64,000 nt of DNA from Argyresthia goedartella. Its lineage: Eukaryota > Arthropoda > Insecta > Lepidoptera > Argyresthiidae. The notes beneath the pieces were generated by a model. The model worked only from the letters and a program-made list of their open reading frames with translations, searched no databases and had not been told where the DNA came from. The position numbers were made by a program, and so were the translations under genes. Every line of letters starts with the position of its first letter. Position 1 is the first letter of the stretch. Where the stretch lies: assembly GCA_949825045.1 (NCBI GenBank), contig OX463821.1, positions 35,236,486-35,300,485 on the forward strand, read 5' to 3'. Shown here one piece after another: positions 32,541 to 45,356 of this stretch.

Positions 32541-35500
32541 TGAAGGTGGTGGAGGCGAGACGCTGCAATAACGTCGTAGTTGCACTGTATCGTTGTTGGC
32601 GTTGCTACGCTGCAGTGTGCGCTCGCGCTGCTTGTGGGAGCGAGACGAATTATCCGCAGGCCGTTTCACTTACACTTGGGGATAGCGGGGGGCAGGGGCT
32701 GCACTCGCCGTGTGGGCAGACTGGCCTTTCACTTTCACAAGGTCACTGAGATGCACAGATTTGTTAGCACGCGCGCACACCAAAGCAGGTTGTACGCAGT
32801 AGGATCCAAGGACTGTTGTTCGGTCTCGCGGTTTATTATTTATTACAGAATTAAGCGGACCAACTGGTAGCACGTCTTCTCAAAGTGGTGTTTGGACGAA
32901 AGAGGAGCTGAGAGAATGCGATCCTGACAGATCAAATCCCCTACATTTTTGACTTCTGCTACGAAAAATATTGCTTATTGCTATTAACGCTTTAAGGAAA
33001 TGTCATAATCGCATTCTAAAAACGGCCGAAGTCTGGGTAGGCACGAGTAAGTTTAAGGGTCAGCGCTTCGCTTCCTTTCTCATAACCCGTACCCAGTTAA
33101 AAAGTTGGAGCAAACTTCTCGCTGCATTAAACCAATCCATCCTGCCCCACATCTCACAGCTAGTCACTGGATACTATCAGCTGTCAGCCGCCGCCCGCCC
33201 AACGCCCATGCCCGCCCGCCCTGGCGTGCCAATACTGCAGATCCCAACGATAGCTTTTCAGCTCAGAATAAATAACTCTGGAGTCGACTTGCGAACGAAA
33301 TCGTCTGCTTGAATGCGTTTTGTAAAGGCTATCTGTGCTACTTGTAGGGGGGGCGAGGTATTATAGCTACGAATAAACAACCATAACAAATGCACACATT
33401 TGATTGGCCAACACAATTATATAGGTACTTTTACATTCCAAAATATGCATGTTTATAAAACTTCAGCAGAAGAAAAAGCGGGTGGACGATGACTCCAAAA
33501 CTTATTGGTCTGATCTGAGCTTCCCAGTAACATCTCTTGGCAGAGCCAGCCAATCCTCTCTCTGGCCCGCTTCCAACATTGCGTTATGGACCGTTAGTCC
33601 TGCCTGCTTACCTGCCCGCCCTTGTGTCTAAAGGCGGTAGTGCTCTAATCGCTTGGTGTAGAAGGTGATTCTTTAAAACTTGCTTGGTTTAGTGTCTGTG
33701 GGGAACTAATCAATCGATTCAGGTTGTTCGAGCGGCTTTGATCAACGATTATTTCCTGGACGTTGGAAAACTTGTCTAAAGTTCTTGGCCACAAATGATA
33801 GTTACATAAGTAACATAAACATTAGATATCGACACAGTTATTTTCTAAGGAAATCTTACAAGTTAAGCTTGGGATACGGAACACTCAATTCAAAAAGGAA
33901 AACCACACATTCTCAGCACTTGATTTAGCCAAATTTCCGAGAGTTTCAGGAAAATAGACCACCTCTTACTGATAAGTTAAGTAGGCAACAATATCTGCCC
34001 CCTCGACCAAGGGGTAATAGGAGGGGGAGGGGAGCAACAACAACAACCGGAAGTTGTGTCGTTTGACAATATGTGTTTCTTTATTGCTTAAGTTTTGACG
34101 CGGGTCTTCTATCACGAGTTTTCCTCAACATTGGAAACCGACTTTTGTAATAAGATAAATCATGTGGGTAGTTAGGTGCGGTTAGGTTCTGTGGTTTTAC
34201 AGAAATAAGGGACAAATATCGAACTAGTTGCTTTTGAAATTAAGATTGGCGATGTGGCATAGTTGGTGGATTGGTGGACATACACAAAGGCAAACGTTCC
34301 ACACTTAAACCACGCCTATGCGTGCTACTACAGGGATTAACAACGGGATCCTTAGGTACACGCTATTGACTCTCCCAAAACTTCTTCTCTTGTCAACAGC
34401 CATGGTCACGAGTCGCGAGTCTAGATTAGCTACGTCGAAACATGTTTCTGATATCACTTCACATAATGTCGTTTCATCGACGACTTAACGGTGGTTCATT
34501 GCACCGAATACTAAAATTATTATTTTATTCAATCAATATTAGTCGAATGATCGTTTATCCATTTTATCCAGGCCTCATTTGAACAAGATTGTTTTCCCGA
34601 TTCACATTTTATAAAAATGCACTTTCAGTTGGTTTGGTGGTATGACTGAAGGTTTTGTAATTATGTAGGTAACGATGATGGAAGCCATCATGAGAAACCC
34701 TTTATTACTCCATAGCTGCGGAAAAAAGACGCAAACGAGCCTTTTCCTCAACTGAAAAGACTATGATTTGGAATATGTACCAATCTATAACAACGAATTT
34801 GCCTTCCAATAATGATTTCCTTGGAGCTGTTGTATATTCGACGCGTGTTAGATGCCATCTATTGAAGGAGTCCAATAATAATAACATTTTGAAACAACCC
34901 ACAATAATTCACCCAGTTAAAAAATTAAAAAAAACGACTTCATGCGAATGAAGTACATGTGCACATGAAAAGTCCTCAACAAAACTATTGCTGCAGGGAA
35001 CTACAAACCAAAACGTCATCTGTGTATATTTATTTGTATTTGGTGATTTTTTCAAAAATCGCTAAATATTTTTTTATAAAATTCGTATGGGAATACCTCT
35101 GAAATATGAACTACCGATAAAAACACGCTAATCGCGTAACACATACAAAAAAAACGAGGAATTGAGAACCTCATCCTATTTTCAAGTTGGTTAAAAACGA
35201 AGATACATTAGAAGATAAAAAAAGATATATTTACATCGCAACTTTTTAACAAAAAATGTTGGATCGCTGAAATTATGTCACCAGTAGTAAGTGTAATTAA
35301 GTAGAACGAAGATTGACTGTCTACCTAAAATAACGTATAATTAATGTGTGTACTCGATTATTTGCCTATATGTAGCATGTACATGATGTATTTGGTATGT
35401 ATGTATTATATTAATTCAGAAAAAAACTTAAGTATAGGTAAATGAAATCGGATATTTTTTATTTGTACAATACATGTGAATATTTTTATTTTAGTAATAC

Positions 35501-36559
35501 AACTCATAACTATCTAGTTACTCAAAACGGAAAAATGTTTAGTTGACTTTACAAAACTTAGGCACATCATGAATGCGCCTTTTTTCTTAGCAGTTTGGTT
35601 GACGCCAACTAGCGATTTTTGATCTTGTCTTTTGTATGAAATTGTGTAACAGAGACATGCTCTATTTATTTGTTTCAGCATTTTTTTTTTTTTTTTGTTT
35701 TTGATCAAAGCTGGGGGCACGGCAATGGGGGGCATTGCCGTGCCCCCAGCCAAGACGAGCAAGCAAAGCGCAAGGGCACTACCTACCTTTTCTCGAAGCA
35801 CTTCGTCGATTTTTTGAACCATCACAACTTGGGGTTGGATTATAGCAGTTGCACAAATACAAACACAAATACAATACATGTAAAGTTTCAATAGCATAGC
35901 TCTTACACTTTAGATTTTATTTATATCTAAATATTTCGTCACTCTCTCACTCACTGATGATCATCAAAATTTTTAGGTACTTCCTCAAGTACTAAAAAGC
36001 TGAAATTTGGTATGAAAGCTAGTCTTATTATACAAACAACAAAACAATTCTGAAACTTGGACTTTTTACCCCCCAACCCTTTAAACTAGGGGATGGAAGT
36101 TTTTATGAGACTTCCGTAAATTTTGATGCTAGAGATCTGAAATTTGATATAGCCACATATTTTGACTAAGGTGTAGAGTTTGTGAAGTAAGGGCTTGTAG
36201 GGTCAGGGTATGTAGAGTTAGAAGATTGGTTCTATATGAGATCGGATAACTTTTTGTCAGTGCCAGCCATATGGTCTCGTCTTGGCAACTTTTTACATGA
36301 AAATGTTTTTGGTGGGATTATAATTTCTTGTAGGGAAACAGAAAATACAAAAATATCATTGGTATCTTTGTGACTAAGTTTATAACTTTTTCATCACATG
36401 AAATGCATGACACTGCATGATACATGCTCTGATGTAAGATCTTGAAGGTGACAGGGGGAACCCTAGGATGCTGACTACTGACCCATTGGTTTAGTTAAGC
36501 TGTTACTTTCTCCTGACGAAGTTCTCAACATCATCACCTCATGTAAATCAGGAAGGTGG
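32541..36559. other. Long stretch without recognisable genes
   Basis: No translation resembles a known family. 32540-32760 is GC-rich and could include the LINE's 5' leader. 35940-36140 contains words such as AAATTTTTAGGTACTTCCTC and GAAATTTGGTATGAAAGCT, which I know from dispersed moth repeats. A strong hairpin lies at 35710-35750. Confidence 0.5.
35710..35750. repeat. Perfect 18-bp GC-rich hairpin
   Basis: GCTGGGGGCACGGCAATG (35710-35727) is the exact reverse complement of 35733-35750, with a five-G loop. A T17 run ends about 14 bases upstream. It could be the end of a Helitron-like or other fold-back element; the class is unknown. Confidence 0.85.
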
Positions 36560-38440
36560 GAGACGGACCTTAGTTTTTTTTTAGAATACCCACCCATCCT
36601 TTATTTCTTTAGATCTGAAAAACAAATGCACAGAAAATCAAATAAGGTTCAGCCGGATTGTAAGGCCTACTTTTTTACAAATTCAAATAAAACCTTTATT
36701 TTAGCACCCTAAAGGAAAAAACATTTAACAATATTAGCTAATTACTCTCAAACCAAGCTGGAAAGCTAGATCGCCTCATAGAACAAATGGGCTCTCTGAT
36801 TGGACTAATGGCCACACTTGTGACTAAACTTATTCCATAAATGACGGCATAATTAAATTACACCATCTGAATGTATTACTAATAAGCAATCTCACTTGAG
36901 TGGTAATATTACCTTCGCACTTAAGGACTATTGTGTCTATGCAACGAATCATCCTGACAACACTTCCCACACTGGATCAGCTATTATCATTAACAAAAAA
37001 ATCAAACATCAAACTCCAAAAATATCGAACTGCACATATTCAAGCCACATCAATAATGGTACATCATTGGCAAGGTTCACTTACCATCTCATCTGTCTAC
37101 TGCCCCCCGGGACAAAAAATTAAAACTGAATACTTTGATACTTTCCTTAAATCTCTGGGAAGCAGGTTGGTTTGATACTTTCCTTAAATCTCTGGGAAGC
37201 AGGAGACTGGAACTCCAAAAACTTATTTTGGGGATCCCGGGTAACCAACACCAGAGGAAGAGAACTTAAAGTTGTAATAGATAGAAACACTTTAGGTATA
37301 CTAACATTATGTCAACCAACTTACTGGCCAACCTACCCTAAGAAACTCCCAGATCTACTAGACTTCTTTATCTATAAGATTATGGAAGCTTAAGCTTGGA
37401 CTTCCTAATTCCTTAAGCTTATTCCTTGAAGTTCTTAATAACATCTTAGAGAAGCGTCGGTTTAGAAAAATATGGCATAATAGCCGTCATCCCTTAGCAA
37501 AGCGGTAGTCAACAAGGCAGCTTTGGAGCTTAACCTCTTGAATATCACCGGCGTCAGCTAACGCCACTTTTCCACACCACGTTCTAGGTTTTAAATTTGA
37601 ATTTCCATGGCATAAGGTTCAAAATAGCAACCCGTCCCAACTACCCTCGGTTTGTGAGAGGTTAAGGAATTCCTGTGTAACATAGAAAATGACACGCTCC
37701 AGCAACACCTAGAATTACTGTCTCCATCTATGAAATCATCGCAAAAACCCCAAAATCTGTCTTTGGGTTTAGAATGAGACACTCCACTAAAGATACACAG
37801 AGTTTGCGACAGTATAAGGAACGCGGTAGAAAACAAAGAAGCGGTAGAAAGCTCTGGTGTCTTCTTGGATGTACAGCAAGCCTTTGATAAAGTTTGGCAT
37901 GAAGGATTACTGTATAAAATGAAGAGAAGTTTACCGCACAACCTCTTTCTTCTGTTGAAGTCATACCTGGAGGACCGCATATTCTTCGTCAGAATCAACG
38001 ACTCATCCTCAAACTTCTACGAAAAAAAAGGAGTGCCGCAGGGCTCTGTAATAAGTTTATACTTAATGTACACAGCAGATGTTCCAGAAGCCAACAACGT
38101 GATGATGGCTACCTTTGCGGACGATACAGCTGCATTGACGTCTCATAAAGACCCAGAATCTGCCTCTAATGCAAACACATCTCAATGAAGTGCACGCGTG
38201 GATGAATAGCGCAGCTAAATCCAATCATATCACCTATACCCATGAGACGTCTGGACTGACACGTTACCACACAATACTGTAGTCAAGTACCTTGGATTCC
38301 ATCTGGACCGGAAATAAACATGGCGTGAAAAAAGCGTGATGAGCTAAACCACAGATATATATCACTGGAATGGCTTTTTGGGAAACAGTCTAAGCTATCA
38401 GTCAAAAATAAGGTTTTTGTTTAGAATAAGTATAAATATA
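36560..38440 (+). pseudogene. Jockey-type LINE remnant
   Basis: The endonuclease pieces include GSAIIINKKIKHQTPKI, then DWNSKNLFWGSRVTNTRGRE and QPTYWPTYPKKLPDLLDFFI, which are close to the jockey endonuclease. The RT follows with DVQQAFDKVWHEGLLYKMKR, GVPQGSVISLYLMYTADVPE, TFADDTAALTSH and KYLGFHLDRK. Much of the region between endonuclease and RT is missing. A tandem duplication of about 35 bp (GATACTTTCCTTAAATCTCT, 37137-37203) and frameshifts disrupt it. The ends are approximate. Confidence 0.85.
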
Positions 38441-38494
38441 GTTTACATTGGTGCCTATAGTTGTTTATTTATTGGGCGTGATCCTTCGTGAAGG

Positions 38495-38842
38495 TGTTAT
38501 TGATAAAAATCCGCCGCTGTAGACGCCCCCGACGAGGAGATGACAAGTAACCCTTCTTACTAATATCCCTAGCCCCCCTTGTTTACTCCTATCCAACCCT
38601 GTCGTCACCATACGTGGTCATTTCGAGCGACGTGGTTTGGAGGTAACTATTTATATTTATAACTAACTTTCACATTTTCCTTGTTGCTAATTATTTTAGG
38701 TTAAGGTTTCCTTTAAGTTGCGTATCGCGACTGTATGCACTCAGTGAGGCAGCTGACAAAATAAGAAGACACTTTAAACATTATTCAATGGGCCCAGCGC
38801 GTGCGAAGGTCAAATTCGTTTTGTCAGCTATCTCGAGTAACA
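38495..38842 (+). repeat. 5' LTR of BEL/Pao element 1 (348 bp)
   Basis: It starts TGTTATTGA and ends CTCGAGTAACA, so TGTTA/TAACA form the short inverted ends. Six bases later comes TTGGTAGCAGAGCGTGGTT. The same primer-binding-like word follows the left LTR of element 2 at 48679. No second copy of this LTR is in the window. Confidence 0.8.
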
Positions 38843-39260
38843 TATTTTTGGTAGCAGAGCGTGGTTGATAGGTCTATGTTTTGCTGTTGTTGTTGTTTAA
38901 AAATTTTGTTTAAAAAAGTTACAATTTGGTCGGTTAAAATAAACTATTGGATATTATTTAACCAAGCTTGTGTGTTTGTCTATTGAAGCGTTTTTGGCTT
39001 ATTGCTTGTCCCTCGGCAAAGAAAATTGAACTTTTGAAAATTTTCTCTTGTCATGCAAAATACCTTGATTTTGCAGTTGATTTTGATACTATTGTGCACT
39101 GAATTGCACATTGAATTATTACAGATTGAATTTTGCTTCTCAGACTGCTGTTTATTGGTCAGATTTATAATAGTGTACTAGTGCCAAATTGGTTTTGTTA
39201 ATTTTAAGTATTTTTTTTTGTTTTTTTTTTTTGATTAATTGTTTTTGAGCCCTGTGTACC

Positions 39261-41087
39261 ATGGCCGAATTAAGGACGGCTAAGTCTGCCGTGGCCAGTA
39301 TTAGGAGCCACTCGAGATGGTTCGTTGCCGCTGCGGCCTTGGTTGACAGACTCGACCGACACGATGCACTCCTAGACCGATTCGAGAAGCTGCCCGACTA
39401 CTTTGAAAATGTGTCGGACTGTTATTTCATGTACTTGGAAGCTGTTGAGGAAGTGTCCCTCGAGCTGTACTCACACTCACAAGTCGAGCGCAACCGAGTC
39501 GAGGCTGATATTGAGCAGATTCATGACATGGCAGACCAAATCACCCAGCGTTCGCGGGAGATATTGAGAATGCGGGATGGGACTACACCGTCGGAGACAC
39601 TTTGACGGACGTTTGGATGGCTGGATTGCCTTTAAAAACCTTTTTGAAAGCCTGGTAGACGCTAGGGAAGATTACACGCCATCGCAAAAAATGGCATATT
39701 TGCTTTCAGCATTAAGCGGAGAAGCAATTGATTTGGTAAAACACTTAACGCTCACCGGCGACAATTATATGATCGCTTTTGATCTTTTGCAAAGTAGGTA
39801 CCAAAATCTGAGGCGTTTAGCAGACACCCACGTGGGTAAAATTTTGGGTCTGCGCGCCGTCAGCAGGTTATCGTCCCTGCGCAGTGATCTACTTAACCCA
39901 CTACTTGTTGCTTATAACGCTCTGCGAAGCTTAAAGTTGCCCGTGGAACATTGGTCATTTTTATTATTGCATATCATTTATCAGACAAAGCACGGATGTG
40001 GCTACATCTAGGCTAGTATATTTTAGTTACTTTCATAGTGTGATGTCCTATGGTATCTTGTTGTGGGGGAAAGCAGCGGATATTCAAACTATTTTTATTT
40101 TACAGAAAAGAGCTATTCGAGCAATTTATAATTTAAAACGAACAGACTCCTTAAGAGAGCTTTTTAAAGAAATTGACATACTAACAGTAGCTAGTCAATT
40201 TATTTTCGAAAATATAATATATGTACGCAAGAACCTTACAACATTTTCCAAACTCAGCGACAGCTGTAATGTTAACCTAAGAAATAATCACAGACTATGT
40301 GCGCCCCGTTTTAGACTCGCGAAGGTTAGCAATTCTTTCAAGGGTCAGTGCATTCTCTACTACAATAAGATACCTCTGGAGATTTTGAAATTGCCATTTG
40401 AGCAATTTAAAAAGCATGTTAAAGCGACTTTGTCGAAAAAGGGATATTACAATGTTCAAGATTACTTAAATGACAGGACTGTATGGGGTTAATCTGGCTC
40501 AATACAGACCTTGCTGTTAATAATTTTGTAATTATTTATTCCTGCTTATTAATCATAACAATTAAATTTTTCATATTTGTATTAGTTAAGCACAACCTAT
40601 TTTAAAAGAGATCTAAAAATAAATCTGTGGTAGTTTCTACGCCCTTCTCCTCCCACAGTGGTCCAATGTAGAGAAGAGGCAAAAAATGACGTTTGCTAAG
40701 TATATGTAAATATCTACAGTAATAAAGTACTTTGACTATTGACTATTGACTATTGACTATAATAAATTGCCCACGGACTTGAAAGCTCGCTTCGAGCAGA
40801 AATATGGTGGAAACAGCGCCACCTACCTTCCTCCCTTTGATGAACTCGTTAAATTCTTCGAGGACGAGTGCAGGATGATTGACAATTCTAGTGTGCTCGA
40901 GGATGCCCAGCCGCCAGCATGGCAGGCTAAAGAGACAGCGCGCGCGTGGAAAAGCACGCCTCAGAGGAGCACTCCCCCTCGTTTCGCTGTCACACAGAAT
41001 GCAAATCTTTGCGCCTATTGTCAGGGTGACCATTTTATAAAAATTGCCGGTCATTCCTCGCGCTTCATGTTGGCTCGCTTAGGTTAA
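39261..41087 (+). pseudogene. BEL/Pao element 1 gag, truncated and split by a LINE
   Basis: It starts MAELRTAKSAVASIRSHSRW and RLDRHDALLDRFEKLPDYFE, clearly related to the gag at 49221. The frame is lost near 39590, in the stretch that corresponds to FDG...GEWMSF of element 2. A DUF1759-like part follows (GWIAFKNLFESLVDAREDYT, RYQNLRRLADTHVGKILGLR) up to about 39980. After the LINE it resumes at NKLPTDLKARFEQKYGGN and ends inside a broken zinc knuckle (CAYCQGDHFIKIAGH). Nothing of pol follows. Confidence 0.88.
39985..40760 (+). mobile_element. 5'-truncated LINE inserted in BEL gag
   Basis: It holds an RT C-terminus in one frame (YFHSVMSYGILLWGKAADIQ ... SKKGYYNVQDYLNDRTVWG, stop about 40490), a 240-bp 3' UTR and a tail of four TTGACTA-type units (40732-40760). 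The gag reading of the host continues on both sides. A 118-bp piece of the same 3' UTR occurs at 55315-55432 with a (TTGAC)n tail. Confidence 0.88.
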
Positions 41088-41149
41088 TAATACAGGTAAA
41101 AGCAGGGCCACTCAACCACTATGCCGCTCGTAAAGTGGTGAGACGCATT

Positions 41150-42350
41150 TTAGGCGCTTGAGACAACATCTACAAGTAGCTGTACTGTTCTGCGACCTCT
41201 CAAAAGCTTTTGATGTTGCAAGCCATGTTGTAAGCAATAGGAATGAAACTCACATTCCACGGAACCGACGGCCCCGATCTAACGGTCTACTCACGAGCTT
41301 TTTAAAAAACCGGCTTAGTGCGTGTCAGACTTCGCACATTTAGGGTCCCTTAATAAATTTAGAATATAAGCCAAAACAATTAAATTAGGAAGGTACTCTC
41401 TTCACATACACCTGATACACCTAGCCAAAATATCACTATCATTCTTCACCAGAAAATAATTACTTTGTTTTTCATTGTGTTTACATGAATGACAAAGTTA
41501 TACTTCTTTGCGGTTTTTAATAAATTAATTTAATTTTTTTACTAAATAAAAAAAATATCTTAAGAACTGCATATTTGGTTCAATCCAATTTTCGTTGAAA
41601 GTGTTTATTGAGATACAAAACATATATTATTTAGATTACTTTAACTTTCTTACTTTAAATTTTAGAAGGGGCGACACAATGTTTTCCACTTTGGATGTGT
41701 CTGTCTCTTTCATGATTTACTTTGAGGAAAAATGGTTTTAGAAACCTCAACGTCATTTATCAAGACCTCTATATAGACACCCCCACATATAGGTTTAATG
41801 AAATAATATTTTTTGGTTTCAGTTCCATGTATTCCAAGGGAGCCCCCCTTAATTTGAATTTTTGTATGAAAATCGTAAAGCAGTTTAAAAAATACATCTA
41901 CATACCAAGTTTAAATTGTGTAATATAGTTGAAGTTGAAATAAAGTTGCTGTGACATACCAACGGACAGACGGACAGACAGACATGACGAAACCATAAGG
42001 TTTCCTTATTTCTCTACGGTCCCCTAAAAATCGTACAAAGTATGTGTCAGGATCAGGAGGAGACTTAAAATCCAAAGGAAGAACGACAGAAATGGGAGTT
42101 CCCCAAGGTGCCTGCATTCTGTCTGTCAAACCTTGCATTCTCTCTTCTCCTGAACGACCTGCCAAAAGTGATCACCGATGGCAATCTATTCATTTTTGCA
42201 AATGAAATAGCAACGGCAAAACCCTTGACACTCTTGAAATTATACTAAGTAAAGTAGCGAACCAATTATGGCACTGGTATCAAATTAACGGCCTAACGCT
42301 TAACGTTACTAAAACTCAAATAATGCAATTCGACCTCTCTGTTAATATAA
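41150..42350 (+). pseudogene. LINE RT fragment, opened by a dispersed repeat
   Basis: It reads VAVLFCDLSKAFDVASHVVS, then LLTSFLKN up to 41309. After the nested repeat it continues RTKYVSGSGGDLKSKGRTTE, MGVPQGACILS, and finally NQLWHWYQINGLTLNVTKTQ. These are the RT palm motifs of a non-LTR element. The FADD box has decayed, and small deletions and stops are present. Confidence 0.8.
41310..42026 (+). repeat. Dispersed lepidopteran-type repeat nested in a LINE (717 bp)
   Basis: It starts CCGGCTTAGTGCGTGTCAGA and ends CTACGGTCCCCTA, flanked by A runs. The LINE reading frame continues across it (LLTSFLKN joined to RTKYVSGSG), which fixes the borders to within a few bases. It contains the GGACAGACGGACAGACAGAC run typical of this family. 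Confidence 0.75.
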
Positions 42351-42359
42351 TATATTAAA

Positions 42360-43690
42360 CATATAACTACATAGATATGGTACCTTTTACGGAAGAAAAT
42401 GGAAATGCACTTTCACTCTTTCATAACAGTGAAAATTGAGGGACTATCCCTAATAGCGCAGAGAAGAGTGTTCCACAGTTGGATTGCCCTTAACCTAAAC
42501 GAGTGTTCGTAACCGGCAGTTTTATACCGAGGATTTGAAAGGAGAGACACCGTGTAGGATCTCCGATTGATATCCCTGGGAAAAAGAAATTCAAAACGTT
42601 CGCGTAGATATGTGGGGTATCGCGGATTTCACAAAATATTGAACAAATTGGAGAGAATGTGCATGTCACAGCAAAGACGGATCGGGAGCCACCCCAGCTC
42701 CTTGCGATACTGGGAGACATGGTTTTACATGCGCAACCCGTAGACAAACCGAATACCGAGGTTTTAAAGTCGTTCGAGTTTGTTCAGTTGTTCTTCGTTC
42801 GCACTGACCCAACAAACTTCCGCATAGTCTATTAAAAGTAGCAGAAGAGATTGAGCAAGGGTGATTTTAGTCTGCCGTGGCAGGAAGTACTGCAATCTCC
42901 GCAGGGAGTGAAATGACGCAAAAACTCGTCTGCTGACCTCACAAACATGGGGCGACCAGGACAGTAAGTTATCGGATATATGCCCAATATTCTTAGCTTT
43001 CTCACTGTGATTAATTATGGTACCATAATACAATACAGGGTCGACGGGCGAATTCTATATTAAGTTAAGCGAGTGCCGTGTACCCATAATCATGGCTTGA
43101 TATTTTCCCGGGTTGACTAGCAGCCCATTTCCTGATGTTATAGATGTCAGAATTCAACGCCTCTACAGTCAGATTTACATCACATGGAGAGAGGTGACGA
43201 TACATTTGGAGTTCATCTGCTTAGAGATGATGAGAAGAAGTAAAAACGTCAGAGATGCAGTTTATGAATACTAAGAAGAGAAGAGGAGAAAGGATACCAC
43301 CCTGTGAAACACCCGCGGAGAGCTCACACCAGTCCATTGAGATCTCCTCAGACTTAATGCGCTGCTGGCGGTCTCTCAGGTATGAGTCACAGCGAGCCGA
43401 GTGCGAGGAGACTTTAAGCGATTTTAGAATTTAAACCTGGATATCGAAATCGACGCAGTTGAAAGCACTACTGAAATCAAGATTCAGATCCATGGCCAAT
43501 TAAATGTCATCAGTGACTTTAAGCAGAGTCGTTGTAGTACTGTGACGCAGCCTGAAACCTGATTTATGAGGATTGAATAACTTTCTTGAGGAGAGCTGGG
43601 AGTGAACAATTGATTCCAAGCCATGCGACTGGTGGCGCGTGTGGCCCAGGATACGTTTGGCAGGACCCAATCCACACATGTTAAAATTAA
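42360..43690 (-). pseudogene. LINE RT remnant
   Basis: On the - strand the frames join to LESIVHSQL...HKSGFRLRHSTTTTLLKVTD, MDLNLDFSSAFNCVDFDIQV, AGVSQGGILSPLLFLVFINC, then HVCEVSRRVFASFHSLRRLQ and LAQSLLLLLIDYAEVCWVSA. C-terminal pieces reach about 42370. This is a non-LTR RT from the fingers to the C-terminus, with stops and a lost FADD box. Confidence 0.82.
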
Positions 43691-43945
43691 TTACGACAAA
43701 TTAGCAAAACGAGGAGACAAAAAAAAACGCACTACTAGAAGTAAGAATAAACTAGCCGGCGTTCCGCGTAGGCTAGCAAAACAGCTAAGACAAAACAAGT
43801 GATGGGTCCAGACGTGTACAACGCGCTACCAGAAGAGATCACTAATGCTGCGAGCTTGACAAACTTCAAATACAAACTCAAAAAATGGCTCGTCGAGAAG
43901 TCGTTTTATACTTATGAGGAATTCATAAAGGACAGGGCCCATACA
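43690..43945 (+). pseudogene. LINE C-terminal fragment
   Basis: It ends VYNALPEEITNAASLTNFKY, KLKKWLVEKSFYTYEEFIKD and a stop near 43948. This is a typical LINE RT C-terminus in the opposite direction to the adjoining remnant. Confidence 0.7.
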
Positions 43946-45144
43946 TAAGTATTGAATATAGACGACCAATAAAATTGTTCGAATTTTCAACATAATTAAT
44001 TGAATATAGTACAAATTGATAAAATTCATATAATACTGAATTATTACATCCACCTTATTTTATGATAACGTGACGAGTGCAATAGTTATACTTACTTATT
44101 ATGTCTCATGTCTCACGTCTTGAGTCTAAATGGTGGTTGGTTAAACAAGTGCTCGATTTATATGCCGTTGTTCAAACACCCGCAAACTGAAACTTGAAAA
44201 CGTTGCGTTTGAGCTGCTCTTGTGAGATTGTCATGCCCGTGCCAGCGAGGCTTGTGGCTGGCAAACCTACGAAAGTATGTAAATCTAGAATAATAAAGCA
44301 TATGCCCACGGTAATAAAATCATATTTATCCCCCTTCCCACCCCCGCAGCCCGCGTCGACGCAATAAGGGGCGCGTAAGATTTACGACGCTGTTTGTAAT
44401 GTGGCGCGGGACAAGTCGTTGTAGCTGCGAGCGGGTGAGACACTAGACATTGTCTTATTACAACTAGTCAACTACTGAAGACGTTTGTGAATAGCAACGA
44501 TATCAAACATGCATACACATTTCATTTCTATTCCGTAATGGGATTTTTTCTCAGGGGGATAGCCCATTGCCACCGCAACCTTGATAAGTACTTTCTGTTT
44601 TTATAGTCCGGCACACAATAAGAAAACCTCCTGAAAAATATGTCTCATCATGTCAATCAGACGAATCAAACTAGGTATCTGCAAATCAGAGGTCTCTTGG
44701 TCGAATGCTGCTCAAATGAAGAGCTTTGCTTAAATGTAACACTGGCTTTCATTTCCCAAGTGAGAGATAGTGACAGCATTATTTTTTGAATGACTGTAAA
44801 AATGAGTTGTCGCTTTTTCATCCGGCCTCCAAGTTTAAGTAATCACAAGTAATCGTTATCATCATAACTTTAGTTTGAAGTTGGCACTCACTGATGATGA
44901 TTGAATGTTATCCCCGAATATCTTTTACTGTTAATGCAAAGCGGTGTTACTGAATGCTAATGGCTCCGCGCTTTACATTTATCTTCGAGTCGTATTTGTC
45001 CTCCGATATCTCGGAGCAAGTAACTTGGGGACCGCCTTCCGAATGAAATGCCTTTCACACATATCTGTCTGTTGTTGCGGTATGGGGAAACACGACTAAA
45101 TATACAAATAAAGTCTTGTCGCAAAAAACAAGTGACACACAATA
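43946..45144. other. No feature seen
   Basis: An AT-rich stretch without a recognised gene or repeat. Confidence 0.5.
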
Positions 45145-45356
45145 AGGCTCAGATACAGTAAGGTACGAATTTACCCCACATGTCGCTGCAACGTTGCGCA
45201 GTGTTCCGAAACATGCAACACGATATTTTAACATTGTGAAGATGTCACGGGGTATGTGTAAAATATCGTGGTGCATGTTTCAGGATACTGCAATGTTGCA
45301 GCTTCACGTTGCAGCGACGTGTTGAGAGACATTTTGTCCCTTGTGTATCTGAGCCT
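45145..45356. mobile_element. MITE-like element with long terminal inverted repeats (212 bp)
   Basis: AGGCTCAGATAC at 45145 is matched by GTATCTGAGCCT ending at 45356. The repeats extend inward through GTCGCTGCAACGT, GAAACATGCA and CACGATATTTTA on both arms, with small indels. It has no coding capacity. Confidence 0.75.

Noticed and set aside
32971..33312. 113-codon + strand frame
   Set aside because: No resemblance to any family I know, low-complexity Pro/Ala stretch, and no flanking gene structure.
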